From Harmonia axyridis (taxonomy: Eukaryota; Arthropoda; Insecta; Coleoptera; Coccinellidae), in NCBI RefSeq assembly GCF_914767665.1, contig NC_059503.1, positions 53,932,852-53,996,851 on the forward strand: a stretch of 64,000 nucleotides of DNA, given 5' to 3'. Under the pieces are notes generated by a model. It was not told the DNA's origin, searched no databases, and was given only the letters and a program-made list of their open reading frames with translations. Of the stretch, positions 26,821 through 38,900 are shown piece after piece. Each line of letters begins with the position of its first letter. The first letter of the stretch is position 1. Both the position numbers and the translations under genes were made by a program.

Positions 26821-27300
26821 ATACAGTGTGTCAATTTGAAGAGGTATCTCCCTTGATATAATGCAGAAAGAGGTAATCTTTGATTCGCATGGGCACATTT
26901 TATACGTTTGGTCACAATCAATTTATATCAAGCCTGTGAGCGTGATGCCAACAATTTTTAATTAATAGGGGGGTTGAGTGACCCCTTGTTTTGAAGGTAA
27001 TTCGAGGGTCTTTTCGAAAATGCCTTGACATTTTTTGTTAGTATTTACAAAAAATTCAAAAAACGGATAAAATAGGCAATAGATCACAGATCATTACCGA
27101 GAGAAATGGATTGGTAGAAGAGGCCGATTGAATGGCCACCACTCTTCCCAAACTTGACACCTCTGGATTTTTTCTTTTGGTGACATTCAAGGTGGGTCAT
27201 GCATGTATAAAACACAGCCTCGAGTTGTAGAAGAATAGAAAGTGAGAAAACGCAGAGAATATCAAGATGAAGTTTTCCAAAATGCAAAGGCCGAATTTGA
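26820..27300 (+). mobile_element. Transposase C-terminal remnant
   Basis: Plus-strand sequence near 27130-27190 reads EWPPLFPNLTPLDFFFW then a stop, which matches the WPPRSPDLTPLDFFLWG block of Tc1/mariner transposases. The third catalytic Asp of the block is changed to Asn. A possible terminus, CAGTGTGTCAATTTGAAGAG, lies near 26825. The copy is short and dead. Confidence 0.5.
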
Positions 27301-28076
27301 TAAGGTTATATTTCCTACTACAAAATAATGGACGAATTTTCATGTTCCATTGCAACTCTTGCTGTCGTAACTACTCTACTATTTTTCTTTATTTTTTGAA
27401 AGTATTAACATGAAAGATCGAGGGTATGGCATTTTTGAAAGGCAATCGAATTACATTTAAAACAAGGCGTCACTTCCGATTCGAAATTTTAGGGGTTTTC
27501 CTGAAATTTTCAAGTAGAATATTCCATTCGAGAGTAATCGTCTTCACGACTGTACTGACAGAATTGAATTTGATCGCAGATTCATCATTAGTGAGTTGAG
27601 TTATATTGTTTGGGACCATTCAGACAAAAACCAATTATCAAAGAGAGAACATTTCCACAATAGTTGAAATTTTTTAGTCAGGTTAGATTTATATAACTCC
27701 TCTTCTAGAGTCGGCATTAAGGGTGAAACAGTGAAGGCGCCTCTATTTGAGTAGCGGCAATTCGGCCCAGTTTGCTGGCCGCCTTCCCATATTGCATCCT
27801 TGATTCTTAAAAACAACATTAAGATGTTTTGCTCCGCTGCGTTTTTAAAATTTCTTGTAATAAAAATCTCCAAAACGCCGCCTGTATAAATAACACATGG
27901 CAACCCATCCAATATACACAAAATTCCCTATTACACTCATTCAACGAGGGATAAAATTATTAAGTATTTCACAAAGACGAAAAACAACACTACCTACGCT
28001 TCGGACTTAGATGAAGTCGATATTTTCAACATATGGAAAATTCCTACGATTTTGAATTCGAAACTAGTTAATGATG
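27301..28076. other. Intergenic, no feature recognised
   Basis: No supported gene. A minus-strand frame at 27601-27921 has no family that I recognise and no coding context. Confidence 0.35.
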
Positions 28077-28377
28077 AAAGGAATAATATATTAGGTATAA
28101 AGTCACTCAAATATCTTATTAAGCTCTTTATTAAACTTGGCCTAGCTTTCGGTCATTATTCGGTGGATTATACCTACTTTTTAGATTTTAATTGTATGAC
28201 CAGGAACTTTTATTAAAAGGTGACTTTCATTGTTATGGTTCTGCCTACCTTTTCATTGTTAGGTCCAGATTAATTTGCCCTGAAGATGGCCATGTAAATG
28301 ACCGAAAGCTAGGCCAAGTTTAATAAAGAGCTTAATAAGATATTTGACTGACATTATACCTAATATATTATTCCTTT
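28077..28377. repeat. Near-perfect 81-bp inverted repeat with 139-bp loop
   Basis: Arms 28077-28157 and 28297-28377 are reverse complements with only two mismatches. Each contains the TTTATTAAACTTGGCCTAGC segment, and the right arm contains AATAAA on the plus strand. The border of loop and right arm carries CTGAAGA (28280-28286) and GAAA (28304-28307) enclosing a short hairpin, a pattern that recalls hammerhead-type motifs of Penelope-like elements. Whether this is a non-autonomous transposon or a pair of head-to-head retroelement ends cannot be decided here. Confidence 0.75.
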
Positions 28378-28616
28378 GATCTTGTTGCAAAGTCGATAAT
28401 TCTTTTCTAGCTAGTTAATGATAAATGCCAAATGTTTTCAACGGAATACATGTTTGTAATTCCAATTAGTTTTCGAAGCAATACTTAAACTTCGCATGCC
28501 CTACCGTCCTTTGTATTTTGGGGTGTGATAGGTAATCATTCTTAGATCGTTCGCAGTGTCATGTGGATATTTGGTGCTGTTTTTTTTCTGCGAGGGAGTA
28601 TGGAGATCATGTTGAT

Positions 28617-28690
28617 ATCATTCAACAGGGGCGCCGAAAAAATCTTTGCTTCAGGCGCCAAAATTACTCGCGCTTGCCATTCCTTCTTCG
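28617..28690. repeat. hAT-like terminal remnant, related to 57908-57972
   Basis: Shares CTTTGCTTCAGGCG and the surrounding GGGGCGCC...CAAAATT..TCGCGC pattern with the copy near 57.9 kb, where the outer end reads CAGGGCCGGCGCGAGC on the minus strand. That CAGGG.CCGGC end is common in hAT-type elements. No transposase is nearby. Confidence 0.45.
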
Positions 28691-29789
28691 ATTAAAACGC
28701 AGAATTAAATATATTTTTCTGTTATTTATGATCAATAATTTCCATTCACACAAAAGCAGGGTTATTATTCAGCTGAGAGAAATTATCCTGATCAATTGGA
28801 AAGTTTTTTTTTTTGAAAATATGCCTGTGCAATTCCTTTCCTATCGAAAAGCAAATTATTGAATGAAACCTTTGTAATTTTCATCTGTTGAGAAGGCTTA
28901 TAATAGAATCATTGAACTAAGACATTTTCCATAGCACTCTCAGATACTTACCCTCTTTATTATTGTAAGTACTTAAAATAAGTACTTAGAGAAATTAATA
29001 AGTTTATCGGCTGTTTAACAGTATTGCTAGGTATTATATATTCGGTCAAATTCATTGAGATTTGCTATCTGGTTTCATATGATGCATAGATATTAACACA
29101 AATCTGTTTTGAAGAACTATTTTTTTCAACCTGAAATTTCAATTGTGCCTTACCTCTCAGTTCCTATCCCAAACGATTTATAAGTTGAAAATTCATTAAT
29201 ATCAGTTTATATTCAAAAATAACATGAGTTAGTTGAGAAGAAAAAATTCATTCATCTTCATGGAGATTAGGTTAGCGTTAGGTTCCGTTTTTTGAAAATC
29301 TTGATGATGAATGACCTAGTACTTTCGAATGATATTCATAACTTTCATGAAAATGAAACCTAAGAGTCCTGATTTCCACGAAATATTTGTAGAATTTGTA
29401 TGAAATGAATTTTTATCAATTGAGGACCAAATCCATCAAATTCCAATATGAATTATATTAAATTTTGATTAGGATTGCAACAACATTCATCAGAATTTTT
29501 CCATTCCTCCGATACACAGAATAAAATGTATACTTGTAGGTTGAAAACTTCATCAGAATTATAAGCGGCAGTTAAGGAACAAATTTCTGCGAATGCTCAA
29601 TTGGAATTTTTCGATAACCTTTCAATCCATGCGCAAATTTTGGAAGACTTGTAAACCGAAATATACCTCATTCGAAAAGAACTTAATTATCTCTAGAACA
29701 AAGAATAGCTTGAAGAACAAACACCAAATTAGCTCTAAGAGAAACTTCTTATCATCTTGTCAACTATGGTCAAGGGTCATAAACTATAC
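28691..29789. other. Region upstream of copy 2, no gene recognised
   Basis: AT-rich sequence that should contain the fat-body regulatory elements of copy 2. I see no frame with coding character and no named site that I can support. Confidence 0.35.
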
Positions 29790-29826
29790 TATAAAAGAAT
29801 TATCTCTGGCTTTTAGCGTCAGTTAT
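29790..29826 (+). promoter_or_regulatory. Core promoter of apolipophorin copy 2 (TATA box plus initiator)
   Basis: TATAAAAG at 29790-29797 is followed by TCAGTT at 29819-29824, the arthropod initiator consensus. Taking the A at 29821 as +1 puts the TATA box at -31, the canonical spacing. The leader would be only 14 nt before the ATG at 29835. Both motifs are seen directly; their use is inferred. Confidence 0.7.
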
Positions 29827-29834
29827 GGTCAGCT

Positions 29835-29910
29835 ATGGCTCAACATAGAAAGAGCTGGGGGTCATACACCCTAGTTTTTGTGCTTGTGTTGCAGTGCGCT
29901 TTAGCTATTG
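29835..29910 (+). other. Copy 2 exon 1: signal peptide
   Basis: The exon encodes MAQHRKSWGSYTLVFVLVLQ followed by CALAI: a basic n-region, a hydrophobic core and a small-residue end, a textbook secretion signal. It stops one base into the next codon (GTGAGT donor), matching the phase-1 entry of both copies. This start was chosen for the leader and for the promoter just upstream. A longer open frame beginning at 29593 is in a different frame and has no leader. Confidence 0.85.
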
Positions 29911-32900
29911 GTGAGTAAAAAGATTTGTGCGAATTCGGTAATAATGTGAGAAAAATCCCAGATTACGAAGAAAAAAATAAGTGCGTTGAGGAAACCTAGT
30001 GAATTGTGCTGTTGCCATACTTCGAAAGTTCAAGTTTCATCATTATAACCTATTCTTCCACTCAAGAATTCAATCTTCGAATTTCAAAGGTTTAAACTCA
30101 GAATATCGAAATTTTAAGAATACCATGTAAAATTCATTAATTCAATTTGAACCACTTAGTTAAAAAGATATTAATTTACGAATTCAAATTTCAAATTCAA
30201 ATTTATTTCTAGAAGTTATTAATAAATATAAATATATGGTACAAATATCGCCTGAGCTGTAAACAGCTTGTGTGCTACCTTCTCTACCTATTACAATTAT
30301 ATGGAACGCAACTTCATCAAATTACATTTTTTTTAGCATGAAAGAAAGAAGGTTCATTCAACAAAAAATCATTCAATATTTCTTACAATGATCACAACTA
30401 TAATAAATTTTGAAATAAACAAAATTTTATGAGCATAAATTGCAGAAGGTAAATCGACCTAAGCTACATAAAGAAATGTATCTTGTGTGCCAATTATCTC
30501 TCCCCAAAAAAACAATACATGGAGGTTTCTATTTGGGTTATTCACTATGAATTTTTTTTCATTAGTTGAGTTTAAACTTTAGAATGCAAAATTTCAAGAA
30601 GTTTGCAGTTCATTTTCTCTTGAATTTTTTTGCCTATTCAAGCAAATTTTGTTTTGAATTGTAGCTTGATTCCTGAATGTTCGAAATACCGTCCTCATTC
30701 ACTTTGATTTTGTTATACAGGGTGAGACTTTGACTTGTACATATATTTCAACCGAAGTTTCCTGAGGTCAAAAGAAACACTTTTTTCCTTTACCATTTTT
30801 TCCGATTCGATTTTTTTGCTCACTTAGTATAGCGGGTGTCTGGTATAAACCGGTAATGAATGTTCGGAAAAGATTCATCACATCAATAAAAAACTATATT
30901 CCGAAAATCATTTCCGTCGATTTCATTTGCGAGAAATAACTGGAAATTACATTTTTTTATAGATTTTCAACAGCCTGTATCTTTTCTGAATGTTTTTTTT
31001 TTGCAATTGCGATATTCTAATTTTGAAAAGGTAATTTGAATGGATTTTTCATTGTATCAAAGAATGACAATCATACAATGTACTTTTTCGTCAATAGGTA
31101 TATTTAAATTTCATTCTTTAACTCCTTTTCATTGATATTATAAATCCTTGTCCCTTAATATCACGATTCTAATATTGAGTCTTTCTCATTTCGATGAAAT
31201 TTTCAATTTAGTTAGTTAGATGATGTATTAGGTATACATCAACTTCATCGGCAATTTCAATGAATAGTAATACATTATTGATAAATAAATACAACCGATC
31301 GAATAATTACCCGAAACATTTCATTGATTGAATGAAAATTTCTTGTCTCAATGAAAACAATTAACAGATATGTTAAATGACTTTCATTGTATTAATTTTT
31401 TTGCTCATTGGTTGAAAAATGATAACTTAAATAATCAAAACAATTAATTTTTTCCTAGAATTTATGCACACTCTTGGTTCAGGTTATCAATTGAGATTAA
31501 CTTTGCGATTTAAAACATTTCTTTCTTGTTCTACAACAGTATGTACTATATGAAGTGTAATTTCTGTTCAAATTAATATATCGCAATAAATAAAAAGATG
31601 AAATATTCAGAAAAGATGAGACAACATTTATGTGATCGTGAACATTCTTGTGTCTAAGGTTCATTCCTAAATAAAAGCGTACTTTTCATTCTTTTTGTTC
31701 ATTTCTGTATATATTGAAAAATGAAGAAACTGAGAACGGAATTCGAACAGTTATGAAATTAGCCGAAGGGTTCTAGAGAAATTCTACTGCAAACTTCGTT
31801 GAGATTTCATCCGTTCCCATAATTTTTGTATATTTTATGGGTGAATAACATCATACCGATTTTTGTTAAATAATAAATGTTTTTATTTTGACTGTCGTGC
31901 AGCTCTCAATTCAACTAAGAGTTTGTGAGGTTTATTAATGTCTTCTTTCAAGAAAATACTGATAAATTTTAATTTTTAGAAATGCTTTTAACATTCGACT
32001 CTGAAGTCGATATAAATACAATCTATATATTTTGATATAGTGTTTAATTTCTCGGAAAAATCTATTTTTTGCAGATATCAAATAAATAATTCATTGGACG
32101 CAAATCTTGAATCAAAATTTCGGAACGCTTAATTAGATATAAGCATTCATGTTATAAGTAGTTATTCAGTAAACCTACGAAAATACATATTTTGAAATTG
32201 TTGAACTTTTATTGAAAATTATCAGTGATTTCTTTATTTCATGTCAAATATTTTTTTAAGATTATTGGTAAGAAACCTTGACATTTGAGATGAGTTATAT
32301 CGGCAATATGTCCTGTTACCCATAACTTTAATGATAATTGAGTTCTGATAAGAATTCATTAGAAATTAAACTATTTGTGAATTTCTATATCTATCACTGA
32401 AAAAATTCCATCAAATTTAGTCATTGTCAAGAGTTCAGTTCAAAGTCGAGAGATTAAGAAGGATTTGAGGATTCGAAATCAATTCTATAACTGATCTAGG
32501 ACCAATCAGCTTGAATTGAGTATCTATCGCGGATATCAATGAGTCAAGTTCATTCTCAATAGAGAATTAGTAATCAATAATAGAAGTGTCTTTGAACCTG
32601 GAATAATAATCAAAATGAAAAATTTTGTTCTTGTTTTCCAAAACTGAAGATGCTCATCGAAGTAGTAGGCGAAACGCCAGGTGGAAATCTCAACGATGTT
32701 TGTAGTTCATTTTCTCTTGAACCCTTTGAGCGATTTTAGCAATTTTTTTTTTAATTTTATCTTGATTCTTTGGGAACCTAATTGCTCAGATATCGTCTTT
32801 TTTCACCTGGTCTGTCAACGAATCACTCCATAGTGTGTTCTGAATAAAAGCTACCTTTCCAAATGTTTGGTTCACACCTGTATATAACAAAAAACAAAGT

Positions 32901-35900
32901 GACAGTTATGAACAGAATGTTCATGAGAAATCAAGCTACAATTTGATAAATAATAACTAGAAACGGCCAAAGAGTTCAAAAGAAAATATACAACAAACTT
33001 TGTTGAGATTTTGTTTTTCCCCCCTAATAGTGCCGGTGTGTATATTATACAATTGGTTCCAATTTTTTATTCTGGAGGAATTGCCTTTCATTCCAGATAT
33101 TGTGAATTGTAGAAATCGAAGAGGGGTATATTTTTGAAAATAAAGAATCAAAAATCGGAAATATTTGTTGGTAAAATATTACCCAATTAAAAAAAAAATA
33201 AAATCCTTTCCTAGTTTTTGGTGGATTAACTTAATAATCACTTAGGGATTCACTCAAAGAATGAGGCAATAGTTAAATGTTCGGTATTCTCTGATTGTCA
33301 TTCAATTGATTTCGTTTTCTTTTTTTCAGACAATTGCAGAACTGGATGTGCCAAAGGTGAGTTGAATTAGAATTCTCCGAAAATAAAGAAAATCATATTC
33401 TTCTTGAATTCATTAATTTCAAATATATTTGTACCTATTCAATTAATTATTTACGCCGAAATTTCAGATTCTGGACTTTTAAACCTCAAACCCGGAACTA
33501 CTTACAAATATGATTACGACGGCAAAATAAACATCCAACTATCTAGCGCAGAAAACCAACAAACGTCCACAGAAGTAAAGGCTCAAGTTCTTTTGACTCA
33601 ACAACCTGATTGCAGCCAAATTCTGAAACTGCAAAATGTTCAGATTATTGGACCCGATGGAAAAGTCAGTAAAAACTTCAAGCTTTATTCGATAAATAAC
33701 TACTTTTACCAAGGAGAAATACATGTCTGATTTTTTCTTTATTGCAGAAACGTGTTGGTATTCCTGATGTCGAGAAACCCATTGTCTTGAACAGCAATAA
33801 TGGAGATATCAGCGAATTCATTTGCACCGAGAAAGGGGACACCCAAAACTCTCTCAACATCAAGAGAGCCATTGCCTCACTTTTCCAAACCAATCCAAAT
33901 AAGAATTCAGAAATTGATGTTTTCGGCCAATGTCCAACCCAAATATCTAAAACTCAAGAGGGCGATGTTGTTACCATTACTAAATCGAAGAATCTCAACA
34001 AATGTGCCTTCAGAGAATCTATCACAAATAGCTTCCTGAGCTCTGCGTTCGATATAAACAGTAAAGTTCATTCAAGCCCAGTACTTGACTCTTACTTAAA
34101 TATCAAGCAGAAGATCAAGGCAGGAGTTTTAGACTCCGCTAACGTCGTCGAGAATTACCTATTTGTTCCTTTCTCAGTTGGTCAGAGCGGAGCCAAAGCT
34201 ACTGTTGAATCTAACCTTGTACTGACTGGAACAGGACATGACAAATCATCAACCAAATGCCAAGTACCCAAGTCCATCATCTTCGAGAACCCTCATCCTG
34301 TCAATCTACAGAAGACAAACGTGAACGTCATTCTCAAGAAAGTCAAAGAAATTTCCGAAAAACTTCAAACCAACGTTGAAGACTCGACAGCCATTCAATT
34401 CATTGATTTGGTGAAACTTCTCAGAGTCAGTAAGAAAACAGATATATTGTCTGTTTACAACCAAGTGAGGTCTGGTGTCGGTTTCTCCGATAAAAATGGT
34501 GCTAAAAAAATCTTCCTCGATGCAATTTTAACTGCAGGAAATGGTGATACTATTCAAGTCGCTATTGAACTTTTGAAGAACAAGGAACTTGGTGTTATCG
34601 AAGAAAAACAATTGTACTTTGGTCTCACAAGAGCAAGGCATGTAACCGAGGCTTCTGTTAAAACTGCAACAGATCTCTTGAATAGGCCTAATTTACCACG
34701 TGAAGCATATCTTGGAATTGGTGCTCTTGCAGGAAGATACTGTGCCCATCACTCATGCGAAAATGTAGATGTTATAAACAGAATCATTCAGAAGTTCTTG
34801 GGTAAATTGGGAGATCTCAAAGCAGCCAACAGAAAAGAAGAAAGTGAAATGATCTTTGTCCTCAAAGGTCTAGCTAATATTGGATACCTCAACGACGCTG
34901 TTCTCTCCAAACTTGTCTCTTTGGCTGAAGATAAAAAACAACCAATTCGCCTGAGAGTTGCTACGTTAGAAGCATTTTCAGCTGCTCCATGCAAAGATAA
35001 ACTGAGAGATAGCGCCTTGAAAACTTTGAAAGACATCCAACAAGACTCTGAAATCAGAATTAAGGCTTACCAAGTTCTGGCACAATGTCCAAATGACAAA
35101 ATAGGAAATGCCATCAAAGTTCTTCTGGAGAATGAACCAAGCAACCAAGGTAAAATAACGTCCTCCAGAAAAAGTCTTCATAATCTTCATAATCTTGATT
35201 TTTTGTTTTTTTTTTAGTTGGCGGTTATATTGCTTCTCACATCAGGAACATCAGATCGTCAGCTAATCCTGACAAAGCGTTGGCCAAGACTCATCTAGGA
35301 TTTATACATACCCCATCCAGATTCGTGGTAGATCCAAGAAAATACTCAATCAATGGTGAATTGTCACACTCTGTTGACGCCTTGGGTGTTGCCAACACCG
35401 CCGAAGGAGACATTATTTACTCTCAAAATTCTTGGTTACCGAGATCAGCAGCATTAAACCTAACAGCTGAAGTTTTCGGACAAAGATTCAACTTCTTAGA
35501 AATCGCTGCAAGGCAAGAGAATTTGGACAAAGTTCTGGAACATTATTTAGGACCTCAGGGTGTTCTCCGTAAGGCTACTCTTCAACAGAATTGGGATAGT
35601 GTTTCCAAACCAGTTCAAAGCATTCTCAAGAATTTGAAGGAAAAAGTGGATAAATCTTTGAGAGGTAACAATATTGAAGAATTTTTCAAACTCTTATTAA
35701 TAAATGGATCTGTTTTTCAGCTCGTCGTGATGTTTCTAAAGCTGAGATCGATGAAATCAACAAAAAGGTCCACATTCAATCCAATGAATTAGACAAAAAT
35801 TTCGATTTGGACTTGAGCATCAAAAACTTTGGATCTGAGATCATTTTCATGAGCTCATTCGACCTTACTGAAAAATTATCTATCCAAAACGTGATTGACA

Positions 35901-38900
35901 ATCTAATCAAAAAACTGAATGAAGGATTGGATAATCTGAAGAGCTTTGAGGTGTGTATTCAAACTCAATGAGTATGTTGTCATTGGATCTAATTTACCAT
36001 CATATTCCAGAAAACTTTGAGAGCTAATTTGTTATTGCTTGATGCTGAATTGTCGTACCCAACCTCCCTTGGATTTCCTTTGAGACTTGGACTTGATGGA
36101 GCTTCAAACATTCAAATCAAAGCAGAAGGAAATATTGATGTCCGTGATCTTTTGGCAAAGAGTGATGGTAACGATGTTAACTTCAAACTATCTCTTATTC
36201 CTAGTGCAACCATCACTATCGTCGGAAGATTCAGTTTGGACACCCCTCTCTTAGAAAATGGGCTCAAAGTTGCCTCAACTATTCACACTTCCAGCGGGGG
36301 TCAATTGATAGTTAACACCTTCAAAGGTGGTTTAGGTTTGGACGTTAAATTCACAACGCCCGTTGAGAAACAAGAACTCATTGGTTTCAAACACGAAATA
36401 ATCTTCCAAAGCAAAGAAAACGGTGTTACCCTCCACAACCAACGCCTGAAATTCTCACAGAATAAGGATTTCTCCATCTGTATTGACCACTTAGTAAATT
36501 ATGTCGGTTTGGAATTCTGTGCTGATATCAATGGGCCCAATTTATCTGGAAAGAAGGTGCCAATACTTCCATTCCCATTCTCAGGAGATGCCAAAGCCAG
36601 TCTCAGAATTGAAAGAGGAGACATCGATACCTTCCATTATAGAAGGGAATTCATTACTGGCAGTAAGTTCAACACTTCGAAATGTTCGAAATTGATCACT
36701 TTCAAATGATCCTCTTTACAGGTAAAACTGGAATCGAAGCAATTCTCGAAACTTATGGAAAATCAACAAAGGGAGTTAGCTTGAAAGTAGAAGGATACAT
36801 TGCACCAGAACAATACCTCAAAGTCAATTTCAACTCTCCCATAAAGAATGGTGAAGCCGAAGCCCGTATAGTATCTAACAATAAAGAAAAACTGATTTCT
36901 GCTTATGTTAAGGATGAAGTCAGTGTATACTCCGCTAAAGCCGGCATTACCATCGAAGGTGGTGGTGATAAGGTTATTTATAAGCCAATTCTGGCATACA
37001 CCACCCCTGGGAAAAATGGTAAGTGAATCTTAATTTCCTTGATGAATTCTTCAAGCTAATGATGACTATTATGTTTAATAGGACCTCAAGTTCCACCATT
37101 CCATGTGGAAGGTAAAATCATAGCTGAACATAAGGGCAGTGATGTCAAATATCACTTCGACAATCTGAAATTGGTCATCCCGGGCAAGAAAGACATAAGT
37201 GTTAATGGTCTTATCGGAAGTGATGGACCTGGTTACCAGGCTGATGTTACAGTTTCTGATGGAAGCAATTCTGCAACAGTCAAAGGACATCTCATTGCCC
37301 AACCTCATTTGCTCAAGCTCGATGCTCAACTGAAAAACTCACTAAATCCAGATCTCAATTTTAATTTCAAGGGTGAATTCAAGAAAAATAAGGACCTTGA
37401 ACTGATCTCTAGTAACATCCAACTCACCCATGGTGCTGACCTCAACTCTAAAACTAAAACTTTAACCTTAGTCAATGTGTTCAGCTTGAAAAATATTGGC
37501 AAAGATGCCCACCTTATTACCAAGAATAAAGTTACATATCCTCTTTTGAAAATCAATGCCAAATTCGATTTGGAAAGGACTACCAAGTCATTGGACTACA
37601 ACACACTTCTACACTATGGCGAAATCAAACTTGGATCCGAACTGAAGATCCACATCAATGGCAAACATGTTGGTGACTATCAACTGGAATTCAAAGCCAA
37701 TGGTTTGAAGAACCACATTGAAGTAAAATCTTCAAGGCAGGTTGTAACCATAGATGAATCAAAGATTGCCAACTCAATCTCCTTGAATGGAAAGAAATTG
37801 GAGGTCAGCGGTAAGGTTAAACACCGTGTTAAACCACATGATATCAATGTTGGGTCTGATTTGATGATCAAAATACCAAACAGCAAAACTCCATACAAGT
37901 AAGTGCCAGTTTGAGATTATCTCGTAAAAAGCATCACTAACACTTTTTTTGTAGGCTTAATGAAGGATGCAGAATTACCTCGAAAGATGTAGAAATCTAC
38001 GTTAAGCTCCTTTCTGGAACTAGTCCATTGGTTGATACCCTTTTAAAGGCTAACAATGTTGGAAACGTGAATGGCCATATCAAGGTAGAAATATAGGACA
38101 ATTCGAAAAGTGCCAAATTACCTACGTTCAATTCCTTCATTTCAGGTTGATTTTAAAGAAATTCTTCATATAAACGGAAACATCAAAGCTCAAAAGGGAG
38201 TAGGAAATGGAAATATCTTGGTAGATGCAAAATCTTTCAAGAAATCAGCTAAATTAGAAACGTCTTTCAATATCCATAGCCCATCTTATAATGTAGACAT
38301 AACATTATACCCAGTTTTCAACGTAGACAAAAACAAGAAAATATCTCTATCTACCAAGAATAAATTCACCGGACTGGACCTCGATTCTTCGTAAGTTCAA
38401 GGCCTTAACTCTTTACAAACAATAATTAAATGATATATCTTCCCTTACAGATCTACATTGGATGTGCTTGGTAGTAAAATTATCCTGAACGCTAAAGCTC
38501 ATCTTGGCAATCCAGTTAACGGAAAAACTCTGGTAGATGTTGATCTCACCCTTCCATCTCAACAATTTTTGGCTGGAAAAATTGTTCGTGAGGCTTCTAA
38601 CAACAATGGTTTGATGAACATTGACACCTTAATCTCCCTGGAACAAAGAGATGCAAAGACTGCTCCCGGACGTAAAATTGTAGTTAAAGGAATCGCTAAG
38701 AATAGCAACTTCAAAGAAGGAATCTTAGATTTGACCATAAATGTAAATGCTGATGATTCCAAAGGTCGCAATGGCAACGTCGACCTAACTATCAAGAGAA
38801 AGAAGATTGGAGACAAATGGAATGTCGATATAAATGTAAGATAAATAAACGAAAATCTAAACTTTAATTTCAACTCTATTTTTCAAATTGTAGAACAAAA

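Noticed and set aside
27601..27921. 106-residue minus-strand frame
   Set aside because: No recognisable motif, no splice context, and AT-rich intergenic surroundings.
29593..29874. 93-residue frame overlapping the copy 2 start
   Set aside because: It is in a different frame from the signal peptide, begins upstream of the TATA box and has no coding features.
33742..35217. 491-residue open frame as a complete gene
   Set aside because: It is the 33748-35149 exon of copy 2 extended into both introns.
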